Source of the DNA: Owenia fusiformis | Lineage: Eukaryota; Annelida; Polychaeta; Sabellida; Oweniidae | DNA: 64,000 nucleotides | Reading direction: 5' to 3' | Assembly (NCBI GenBank): GCA_903813345.2 | Contig: CAIIXF020000005.1 | Span: 27,285,375-27,349,374 of the forward strand | Shown: one piece after another, positions 49,691 through 59,381 of the stretch | How positions within the stretch are numbered: the stretch's first letter is position 1 | Layout of the letters: every line of letters starts with the position of its first letter | Made by a program: the position numbers and the translations under genes | The notes under the pieces: model-generated | The model's input: the letters and a program-made list of their open reading frames with translations, nothing else | Databases searched by the model: none | What the model was told of the DNA's origin: nothing

Positions 49691-50391
49691 GTCCACTCCC
49701 AAAATAAGTTTTATAATTTGATAGCAATGACATTAAGTTTGATCTCAGCTTTTACAGAAATACATATCGGCATGGACTGCAGGGAAATTGAGTTTCATCA
49801 ATTTTATAAGTTGAGCAACATTATTAAGTATAACTCTATGTGTAAAAAGTGAATAAATTATATAACATCATAAAATATCTGTAAAAACTCTGGAAAGTGA
49901 TGTTGTAACACTGTAAATGTTCTAGATATTTCTGTATATATTTTGTACCTGTATATTCTACAGCACCATAGCTTTTAGGTTTAGAGAGAGTAGACGATTG
50001 TTGTTGTACATGCTGACTACTTAGTATATAGAATAAACATCAGCATTTTATATGTTTTCATTTGTTTAAGAAACACAACTTTAAGTATCATGCGAAAAGA
50101 GATTAACATTTGATAATTTCCACAAAGTATATCAAGGTATATTTTTCATTAAAATGGTTTCAATCAAAACTTTGTGAAGATTTCTTCATATAAGAATAAA
50201 GTTTGAATATATATGACATTTTTTGCATTTGGGATGAAGTTGGATACGTCATTGAATTCATGATTATAGATAATTGTTTCGTGGAAATTAATATTAAAGT
50301 GAGTTTTATAATGTTTTGTGAAGTCTACTGCATGTCCATGGCATACATTCTATAGACATTGACTGTATTCTCAATTTTTACATCTTGTTTT

Positions 50392-50440
50392 AATAAAAGT
50401 ACAAATGTTTATTTACAAACGTTTTATTGTTTATTCAATG
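50392..50440. terminator. Candidate polyadenylation signals on both strands
   Basis: On the + strand aataaa occurs at 50392 (with further copies at 50032 and 50195), suitable for the end of a long CELSR 3' UTR. On the - strand tttatt at about 50410 and 50430 reads as aataaa. This is motif evidence only. Confidence 0.3.
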
Positions 50441-51511
50441 AATTTTTATACAATGAGTGAACATTAGAGAGAACTCTTTTGATACCAGATAATTTAGTGT
50501 TCACAATTAATACATGCATTTGGAATAAGCTAAAGGTGGTATGAATTCATTTAGGGACAGGCTAAAAGTGATCACAATAAGTGCACTCATTCTAGGAAGA
50601 AGCTAAAAGTATTCGCCATGAAATACATACATTTGGGAACAAGTTAAACTCAAAAAACTTTCTGTCTATGTAAAAAAAACTCATCTTGACCACTTTTGCT
50701 GATTCCCAAATTACTGCACTTCACTGTGACCCCAATAAGACATGTCTCAAGAATTAATAAGTTAAAATTAACCACTATCAAGTGTCGTACATGACATATA
50801 ATTCAACAAGTGGGCCTTCGTGCCCCATATAAAGTTAGCATATCTTACTAATAACTAACTAAAAAAAATACCTATCTACTTTACACTTGAATATGATGTG
50901 TACAGGGGCTGTACCAATTCGTCCGGGGTTGGATCAAGCAAGGGCTTATTACCCGGGGATCCGTGTGTGTACCAAACGAAACGACACTCGGGACTTAACA
51001 TGGTCCTCATTACAAAGCAGTGTACACGAGAAGGACAAATTGAAATAAATCAGATGGTTTCATCATTTCACATGGAATTAGTCTACATCTACACATTTTG
51101 ACCATCAGTTTAGTCAACTAGGTCTTGGCATTAGAGGACACATTTTGATACCTAAATTAGTATTTTAGAAACTGTTATAAAGTTTTTGACAGTTCAAGTA
51201 TTTTAATAAACATTTAAAATTCTAATTCATATATACTTTATACATTTCCAGTCGATTGTAACTAAACATTTTGCACATCTGTATCATTTTTAGTGGTACG
51301 GTGTATCATTTACAGCGTACCATTCAGCAGATGCGCGCCATTGGTACAGCCCTTGATATACATAAGTGTTTTAAGGTAATTCACGAAAACAAGATCACGA
51401 AATTAGAATGAACAATTAAAGTCACAATATGGATTGTATACTTTTAGAGATATTGTAAATGTGGGTTTGTACTTCTTCTAAATCTGAGTAACCAATATTC
51501 AGAACTGCATA

Positions 51512-51608
51512 ATGATCGGGAAGGTATTCTTTGTTATAGCTGTGTTGATCGCTTCTGTTGGAATCTATGTGAGGTACATTGTACTCCAAGAAGAATTTTT
51601 TGATACAG
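51512..51608 (+). CDS. HSD11B-like first exon: membrane anchor
   Basis: ATG with A at -3. Encodes MIGKVFFVIAVLIASVGIYV followed by RYIVLQEEFFDT, a single hydrophobic helix then an acidic segment, as in HSD11B1 before the dinucleotide fold. The donor acag|gtaaat leaves phase 1, which fits the acceptor at 55812 (DRLKGKRILITG). Confidence 0.75.
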
Positions 51609-54600
51609 GTAAATGATATGATTAATGGTTACGTCGAGAGAGTGCAGATGTGGATAAATATCGTATCGTAATTAAGTAATTAATAGGGTGATATTTTCAT
51701 TTATTTCATAGTTAAAGGGTTATTCGTGTTCTTATCTCAGATTAAAAATGAAGCATGAAAACACGTGTACATGTTTACCTTAGTTTTTGTCTGAATATAC
51801 ATTTTTAAGAATTTTTTTTCACGGGGAGATGGTAATGTTAAGGTTGAAACTTAGTTAAAAAATAATGAAATTAGTTTTGTTTAAATGAGTCAAGTCCATA
51901 AGAAGAGTATTCGATGGTTTAGTAAAAAATTACTAGAATAGTAGCAAAACACCGTTCTCATTTTGACATATCAGAGTAAAAGTCAATATCTGCAGTCGTA
52001 TTTGAACATTGTCATCCCATTTTGACTATCATATCCTCTATATTCTATGTAGAGGAATTTGAATTTGAAAGTGAATGAAAATGAGCTGAGAATATTTGCA
52101 TCATGTCTCTCCAGAACACCTCTAATAATATAATCCGATCACCACAGTTCTCCGGTCCAAATGTTTCATTCATGCATTATCTTATCTGAATACCTCTATG
52201 ATCTGAACACCTCATGCGAACACTATACGCAGATCCAATTTGTATCATGCAGGCATTGTCTTATCTGAATACCTTTATAATCTGAACACCTCATGTAAAC
52301 GCTATACGCAGATCCAATTTGTATCATGCACGCATTGTCTTATCTAAATACCTTTAAAATCTGAACACCTCATGTGAACGCTATACGCAGATCCAATTTG
52401 TATCATGCACGCATTGTCTTATCTAAATACCTTTATAATCTGAACACCTCATGTGAACGCTATACGCAGATCCAATTTGTATCATGCACGCATCGTCTTA
52501 TCTGAATACCTCTCTGATCTGAACACCTCATGTGAACGCTATACGCCGATCCAATTTGTATCATGCACGCATTGTCTTACTGAAAACCTCTATGATCTGA
52601 ACACCTCATAGGAACGCTATACGCAGATCAAATTTGTATCATGCACGCATTGTCTTATCTGAAAACCTCTCTGATCTGAACACCTCATGTGAACGCTATA
52701 CGCAGATCCAATTTGTATCATGCACGCATCGTCTTATCTGAATACCTCTCTGATCTGAACACCTCATGTGAACGCTATACGCAGATCCAATTTGTATCAT
52801 GCACGCATCGTCTTATCTGAATACCTCTCTGATCTGAACACCTCATGTGAACGCTATACGCCGATCCAATTTGTATCATGCACGCATTGTCTTACTGAAA
52901 ACCTCTATGATCTGAACACCTCATGTGAACGCTATACGCAGATCCAATTTGTATCATGCACACATTGTCTTACTGAAAACCTCTATGATCTGAACACCTC
53001 ATGTGAACGCTATACGCAGATTCAATTTGTATCATTCACGCATTGTCTTATCTGAATACCTCTATGATTTAAACACCTCAGGCGAACGCTATACGCAGAT
53101 CCAATTTGTATCATGCACGCATTGTCTTATCTGAATACCTTTATAATCTGAACACCTCATTTGAACGCTATACGCAGATTCAATTTGTATCATGCACGCA
53201 TTGTCTTATCTGAATACCTCTATGATTTAAACACCTCAGGCGAACGCTATTCACAGATCCAATTTGTATCATGCAAGCATCGTCTTATCTGAATACCTTT
53301 ATAATCTGAACACCTCATGTGAACGCAATACGCAGATCCAATTTGTATCATGCACGCATTGTCTTATCTGAATACCTCTATGATTTAAACACCTCAGGCG
53401 AACGCTATACGCAGATCCAATTTGTATCATGCACGCATCGTCTTATCTGAATACCTCTCTGATCTGAACACCTTATGTGAACGCTATACGCAGATCCAAT
53501 TTGTATCATGCACGCATTGTCTTATCTGAATACCTCTATGATCTGAACACCTAATGTGAACGCTATACGCAGATCCAATTTGAATCATGCACGCATTGTC
53601 TTATCTGAATACCTCTATAATCTGAACACCTCATGTGAACGCTATACGCAGATCCAATTTGTATCATGCACGCACGGTCTTATCTGAAAGCCTCTATGAT
53701 CTTAACACCTCATGTGAACGCTATACGCAGATCCAATTAGTTTCATTCACGCATTGTCTTACCTGAATACCTGTGTAATCTGAACACCACCGGCGTGGCG
53801 TGAACACGATACTCAGGTCCAATAATTGTTTCCCCCATTGTCTCACATGTTTTCACTCCTTTAGGAGTATCCTTCGCGCAGAGTCTAGTTATAAACCACC
53901 AAAGCTCTCTTGAAGTCAAACGAATGCGAAAGGGTAATTCAAGAGAGAAGTGTTCAGGTAAAGTCGGGTTAAACTGGTGTACAACTATATTGTCGCACAA
54001 AAAGTTTTGATTGATATATTAACCATATATAAAGAAGTAATACCCTTAAGGTCCTCTAATGGTGTCACATTCTTATTTATGTATTCTAGCTATAGTGTAT
54101 TTCTCATGATAGTTATTTTTACATTAACTATTTGTACACTCTAGCCTTACAAAAGATATCTAATAGATGTTTATAATTATGTATGATGTGATGAATGAAG
54201 TAACCATGATCAACCTTTTTGTGAACGAGGCCGTATATAACATAACTCAATGGGAATCTTAAATGATTTGGAAAATATAGCGTCAAAAAGATGGGGATTT
54301 CTTTCAAACAATTTGCATAATTGTAACATCGAAACTATCAGAGCGTCATCCGGATTTGACAAGGTTAACGATAAAAACTGCTAGAAGAGTATTTAACTAT
54401 TTCCAAAACTATAATTAATTCTTGTTTCAATGGCGATGTCACATTTCTAGGATGATTACCACCAACCTACTCCAATCAAATATTTCAGGAAATTCCTAAA
54501 CATTTCAAATGAGAATGAAATCGTTGAAGGACGAAATGATACAGTTCATATTCATCTCCAAGTAAAACTTTCATAATAGATTCATGGAACTCACTTGGCG

Positions 54601-57600
54601 GTGTTTTGTTTGTTCCCACGTGCACGTGATGAGTGTGTTCATAAGCGTCAACAAGGTCATCACTTCTAAAAAATGGAATCAACGCTTCAAGAGCTCTGAG
54701 TGTAGCATTATAGTGTTCAGTCATGCCGACAAATGTGTAGTATTTTTCAATGTTATGCTTTGCGACGTTAACTGTATGGGGTAGCGCATCACCAGAAAAC
54801 CATGCTCTGAGTGAAGCGGGCGGGTCCATACCCCGGCAACCTGTGTACGGTTTGGTCCTTAGACAGCCCGCTAGTTGCTCCACCCCGGAGCTATCATATA
54901 CCTCTGGGGCGGGACAATTTGAAGTTGTAATCCATTTACTGAGACATTCATCAATTGTCGCGGTTGTGTCTTCCCGGGAAAGGTTAGCAATATTAATGTG
55001 ATAAGCATCTGATCTTGTGAAGTAGAATCCAGAAATCCATCGTTTTACTGGTTCGCGAATAATATCGACAAATAATGGCTGCTTTGATCCAAATTCTGTA
55101 AAATCCAAAAATGGTAAATGGGCTGAAAAAATAAAGGGTCGCTTTTGTAGTTTAATCTGAGTGATGCAATTTTGCCGGGACTCTGGATTGTCTTTAAAAG
55201 TAGTTTTCAACTTTTCACACGTTTCATATCCAATGTAACAACTTTTTGATGTCTGGCACGCCTCTTTAAAAACACCCACCAATGTCGAACTGCCACATTT
55301 AGGAGCCTTACTGTATATCAAAAGATCTTTTTGACGATTATCTTCCATATATCCCTTTAAATGTATTCCATCGCATGGCGTTTCGTTTTGATTCTCCGTC
55401 GCCACAAGATCGTTTGTAGTGTTTGTCGCGACCAAACGTTTCGTAATTAAGATAGACGCCTTTAAGTACGATTTCTTGAACATCATAACAATTACGCGCA
55501 AATATACAAAATTAATCGAAATTATACCAAGTATGGGTAATATTATCCATATGTTACAGATCCGCATTGTTTGTACTGAGTTTATTTAAATGGCAATAGT
55601 TGCTCCAGTAATGGCAGTTAAAAGATACCTCGGGGTATTTTAAAGGATCGTGTTTTGAATAATTGTGATCATTCCCGTTAAACTACCATTCAATAAGAGA
55701 AGGATTTGGTGGAAGTTATAAGGACAGTATCGATGAGGGGTTGACAAGTCTGACCAGTAAACCGATCAGTGTCGTGAGTTGAAGTTTATAATAATCTACA
55801 GTTGATTTCAGATAGATTGAAAGGGAAGCGAATCCTCATAACAGGCGGGTCATCTGGTATTGGGGAGGCCTTGGCATACACATGTGCCAAATATGGCGCA
55901 CAAGTTGTCATCACAGCCCGGAGAGAAACTCTTTTACAAGAGGTAATAAGTATTTTAAGTATTGAAGAATTTATTTAAGAAGAATGAAGACATCCGTTTA
56001 GACTTGCATGCAAACGTTTCTACTATTGTAACTGGTTTCATGAATTTAGATGAAGAGAGTACATGTAAATTTCAGTGTTTAATGTCTAATGACAGAATTT
56101 GTCTCTTCACCTTCACTGCAAAAGCCTGTGACCGGATGCTTAAACGACGGGAACATTTTATTTACAAAACATGATTTATATGTTTTTACAAAAGTGTCTT
56201 ATAGGCCCATAGGGGGCCTGGGGTGATTTTAACAGTGTACTATTGTTTTATATATGTAATTGTATTTTAACTCGTGACACTATAATAAAATTAAAATAAA
56301 TAAAAAATAAATAAATTGAAAGATGACCAATTAGGGTTCGAGGGAAATTAGTTCAATGTACTTCTTGACTTTAATGGTCTAGCTTCGGACGTATATCGAT
56401 CGAATCGATAGGGGTCATTTTCATAATTGTGAATGATTTTAGAGGACAATTTATTATTTTAAAAAAAATTTTGAACCGGGAAAAACATTCTTTGAAATTG
56501 GAAAATCACTTAAACCATACCCTTTTAGGTCTTTCATGTGAATAAGTAGAAATTCAGACATAACAATAGAATTGATAGAGAACATGGTAATTTTTATATT
56601 TATAGGTTGTTAGTAAGTGTGATAAAATATCAGGAAGAAAGCTACATTCCTACATTGTTGCTGATATGGAAAATGTGACCAGGTCATCTGCTGTCGTAGA
56701 TGTTAGTAAGAATGTAATTATTGTCAACTCGTTCATAGCAAAAGTAAAATAAGAATTGTAAAGGAAAACATTGGCAAGATTATTATCTTTAGATTTTACT
56801 TTCTCTCAATTCATTTTAATAACTTTAAATCTGATGTCCAAAAGCTAGCGGAAGCTATGTCGTAGGCGCTCCATTCATTTAGCTTCAAGGGACACCCGAT
56901 GTGATTTAGAATTCTTTCATGTTCAAGACATTATTACCCTACTCGATCTACCTACCGTGAATACAACTCTGTTTTCTTTCAATTTAGAATGCTAAAGACA
57001 GACTTGGAGGTCTAGATTATGTGATACTCAACCATGCATTCATCCACGACTTATTCCCTTGGACTGGTTCCGATGAAGATTTCGATTTATTACAAAGGGT
57101 TTATCAAATTAACTTTTTATCACACGTAAAGATGGCAGCACGTTCAATGACTAGCTTGAAACAATCACATGGTAGACTGATTGTCATATCATCCCTTGGA
57201 GGTTAGTATGTAGTGCTACCGTTCCATCGATTTCATGAAGTGATTAGTAAATAGTTCACTGAAGAAGAAGGGTTAGAAAAGAGTTGAGAATAAGTTTAAA
57301 AAATTATCAATTTTTTCAACATTCCATGTTTCTAAAAATCGCAAAGTTCTGACATTTTATTCATTATTTAAGCTATCTATTTCAACATTGCAGGGAAATT
57401 ACCATCTCCGTTTATGACTCCGTATATCATGTCTAAGTTCGCACTTGATGGTTTCTTTGGATCTCTGAATCAACAGCTGATGATTGAAAAATCGAATATT
57501 TCATTGACGGTCTGCAATCTGGGACTCGTAGGTAAAAGTACAAAGATCCACTTCCATATCCATACCCCAGTGAAAGCAATTTTGTAGAGTCGAATCGGAT

Positions 57601-58261
57601 TTGGGTGTCATTCTTTATTTTTGTTAACAACGCAAACATCAAGGAATCCCCAAATGAAACGATAACTCCTCTCGCACAATACAAAATAATTAATTAGCCA
57701 TGTGATAAAATGTTTATTTCTCCTACAATCAGGGATCTCACTACATACAATAATTTATGCCTTCGACAATGTATTTGAGGATTCCAATAGATGCCACTGG
57801 TGCATTGTTCTTCACTTATTGTCTCATTGTTTTATTAAGATCTAATTTAAAACGTATACTTAAGTAATCAAATGAATGTTTTTTCTCTTCAGAAATCTTG
57901 TTTTGATTAAAATACCAGATCGAGGATTTTACAATATTTTGAGTGAAATCTATTTCTGAGATCAAAGTTCTGAGATCAAACTATCTCGCTTCCCTGTCGT
58001 TTCATGGCACATATAATACATTTTGCAGATACTAAAAGAGCGCATGATGTATTCGAATCATTTCCTGGTACGAAAGCAGGGATAGCGGACGCGGACTACG
58101 GTGATGTCTATGATGTAGCATACGAGATACTCAAGGCAGGGACACTGGGGAAGAAAAGGCTGATTTACCCAAATGAATGGACCTTAAAGATGTTGTTAAT
58201 TGTTGATCTATTTTTTCCTGACCTCATTGATGCGAGTGATAGAGAACTTTTTGGTAATTAA
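51512..58261 (+). CDS. 11-beta-hydroxysteroid dehydrogenase-like short-chain dehydrogenase (six exons)
   Basis: Exons 51512-51608, 55812-55942, 56606-56701, 56988-57201, 57394-57531 and 58029-58261 give a 302-residue protein, close to human HSD11B1 (292). An N-terminal hydrophobic anchor (residues 5-25) suggests an ER membrane protein. The NAD(P)-binding TGGSSGIG is at 43-50, the LNH segment at 122-124, and the catalytic Ser at 177 (VISSLGG). Y190-x-x-x-K194 lies at the same Ser-Tyr spacing as in the family. TARRE after the second strand resembles the TARS of NADP-using members. The boundary at 56701 uses the weak donor gat|gttagt; this gives the family's spacing exactly, but gtaaga or gtaatt nearby are alternatives. 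Substrate is unknown; steroid use is only a family inference. Confidence 0.88.
52180..53790 (+). repeat. 79-bp minisatellite, about 20 copies
   Basis: The unit runs ctgaacacctcatgtgaacg, ctatacgcagatccaatttg, tatcatgcacgcattgtctt, atctgaatacctctatgat. Most copies are 79 bp; some are 78 (cttactgaaaacc variant), which opens a repetitive reading frame between about 52768 and 53055. Higher-order blocks recur: a variant with gatttaaacacctcaggcga appears at least three times. Confidence 0.95.
54485..55567 (-). CDS. HS2ST/UST-like uronyl 2-O-sulfotransferase (intronless, 360 aa)
   Basis: A Golgi type II membrane enzyme by layout: transmembrane segment at residues 5-27, stem, then catalytic domain. 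The PAPS 5'-phosphosulfate loop is YSKAPKCGSST (85-95, Lys90). The segment FSAHLPFLDF carries His150 at the place of the catalytic His in HS2ST (HGHVSFLDF-like). The 3'-phosphate site is IIREPVKRWIS (169-179). Several N-glycosylation sequons (NTT, NET, NLS, NAT, NKT) are present. These match the heparan/dermatan uronyl 2-O-sulfotransferase group; the acceptor sugar cannot be told. Length is normal for HS2ST (about 356). It has no introns and is nested antisense in another gene's intron, which suggests retroposition, though no poly(A) tract or target duplication was seen. Confidence 0.85.
   Translation of the reverse strand: MRICNIWIILPILGIISINFVYLRVIVMMFKKSYLKASILITKRLVATNTTNDLVATENQNETPCDGIHLKGYMEDNRQKDLLIYSKAPKCGSSTLVGVFKEACQTSKSCYIGYETCEKLKTTFKDNPESRQNCITQIKLQKRPFIFSAHLPFLDFTEFGSKQPLFVDIIREPVKRWISGFYFTRSDAYHINIANLSREDTTATIDECLSKWITTSNCPAPEVYDSSGVEQLAGCLRTKPYTGCRGMDPPASLRAWFSGDALPHTVNVAKHNIEKYYTFVGMTEHYNATLRALEALIPFFRSDDLVDAYEHTHHVHVGTNKTPPSEFHESIMKVLLGDEYELYHFVLQRFHSHLKCLGIS
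55812..55942 (+). CDS. HSD11B-like exon 2: cofactor-binding motif
   Basis: Encodes RLKGKRILITGGSSGIGEAL and continues AYTCAKYGAQVVITARRETL. It includes TGxxxGIG and the second beta-strand that selects the cofactor. It enters in phase 1 and leaves in phase 0. Confidence 0.92.
55943..56605 (+). other. HSD11B-like intron 2
   Basis: It contains an A-rich tail at about 56280-56322 (repeated aataaa/aaataaat) preceded by a unique-looking segment with ggcccatagggggcctgggg. This has the form of a retroposon 3' end on the + strand. No exon was recognised. Confidence 0.45.
56606..58261 (+). CDS. HSD11B-like exons 3-6: catalytic core and C terminus
   Basis: 56606-56701 carries LHSYIVADMENVT. 56988-57201 carries RLGGLDYVILNHAF and LIVISSLGG. 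57394-57531 carries the active-site YIMSK and FALDGFFGSL. 58029-58261 carries DTKRAHDVFESFPGTKAG through a TAA at 58259-58261. Phases 0/0/1/1 agree. The C-terminal part (YPNEWTLKMLLIVDLFFPDL) resembles the hydrophobic dimer region of HSD11B1. Confidence 0.88.
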
Positions 58262-58922
58262 CCAACTCTATAGGTCTCATCATACGAGTTAAAGAATTGA
58301 GATACATCATCGTAAAATTATAACTTGGAGTGAAATTAACATCGCCAATCGCCATGCTTTCTCTGATTTAAAAAAGAGTTAATCTGCATTCTTAATTTTA
58401 CAACAGAGTGTACATGGCGGTTAGTAAATCATATGGCTCAATGCGTTGTGGCTAATTTAATGCACTCATCCTGGTCCTGTGCTTATATCATTCATATATA
58501 TATTTATATCATATAAAGAGACAATTTAGGATTAAATATTCATGCAAGTTCATGATGCAAGTGATTAAAATGTTGGATTACTACTTACTAGTCAAGAATT
58601 ATAGTGACTGTTGTACACATTGTGGGTGCTGGCATCTATCTAGGTTGCCCCTTTAATATATGAGAATAAGAGAATTTGTGTTAAATTGTTGTCCTTTGCG
58701 GTTTGACAGTAGCGTGCCGTTTTGACTTTTAATGCAGTCTTAATCAGGCAATCGTCTCAAGGTAATAATTTTGACATTAGGCCTAATTACGAAATTAACA
58801 AGTGTTATTTCAAAAACACGCACCAATGCTCAGAAAAACATCGATGAAATACTATTTTTAATCCAGCTAAACTTTGAGTTTTACATTTGAAATAGCATAC
58901 AAGATCGGACAAAATCAGAAAA
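58262..58922 (+). other. Intergenic gap between HSD11B-like gene and potassium channel gene
   Basis: 661 bases, AT-rich with an atatata run near 58496-58506. It must hold the dehydrogenase 3' UTR and the channel promoter, but no clear signal was recognised. Confidence 0.4.
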
Positions 58923-59381
58923 ATGCCTAAGTTGAAGATTTGCATAAGCGGGAGAGATTTTCTAGTATCATTGGCATCCATAGAAAATAGCAATCCATTC
59001 AACAAAGGTCTTTTGAGCAAGGACAGTGACTACTATGACGAAGAAATGAAATGCCTGTTCTTCGAGAGGAATCCAGATCTATTCCCAATGGTTCTGGAGT
59101 ATATACGCACAGGGGAGGTTCATTTGTTTGGCAACTTCTGTGGCCAAGTCGTCCAACAAGAGCTAAAATTTTGGGGCATCAGCGAACGTGAGATAAGAAT
59201 ATGTTGTTGGGATAGGTTCAGGGAAAATGATGATAAGTTGACCTGTTTCAATGTCGTGAAGAACGCACTGAGTTGGTCCCAAAAGCTCCACGAGGGATCA
59301 CTCCTGGATGGGCCACGTGAAGAAACCAGAAGAAAAATTCGGATATTCTTGCAGGACCCCTTCTCATCTGTCACAGCCAAG
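58923..59381 (+). CDS. Kv exon 1: T1 domain
   Basis: 153 codons, ending in phase 0 at aag|gtaacc. It encodes the whole T1 domain, including HLFGNFC and CCW, and the linker to S1. Confidence 0.9.

Larger units (their letters stand above)
46371..51511 (+). other. Probable CELSR 3' UTR and intergenic region
   Basis: No recognised protein. It contains a TATA-like site (47821), an unrecognised open stretch (48087-48323), a MITE (49218-49460), a 90-bp direct duplication (49526-49690) and poly(A) signals near 50032-50397. Transcript ends cannot be fixed from sequence. Confidence 0.5.
51609..55811 (+). other. First intron of the HSD11B-like gene (4.2 kb) hosting a minisatellite and an antisense gene
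   Basis: It contains the 79-bp tandem array at about 52180-53790 and the intronless sulfotransferase at 54485-55567 on the opposite strand. The sulfotransferase start codon is only about 245 bp from the second HSD exon. Confidence 0.75.

Noticed and set aside
50898-51101. 67-residue open frame before the dehydrogenase gene
   Set aside because: No recognisable family, and it lies just upstream of the first dehydrogenase exon where UTR or promoter sequence is expected.
53743-54000. 85-residue minus-strand frame beside the minisatellite
   Set aside because: It begins in MITE-like or satellite-derived sequence, resembles no protein I know, and has no splice or promoter context.
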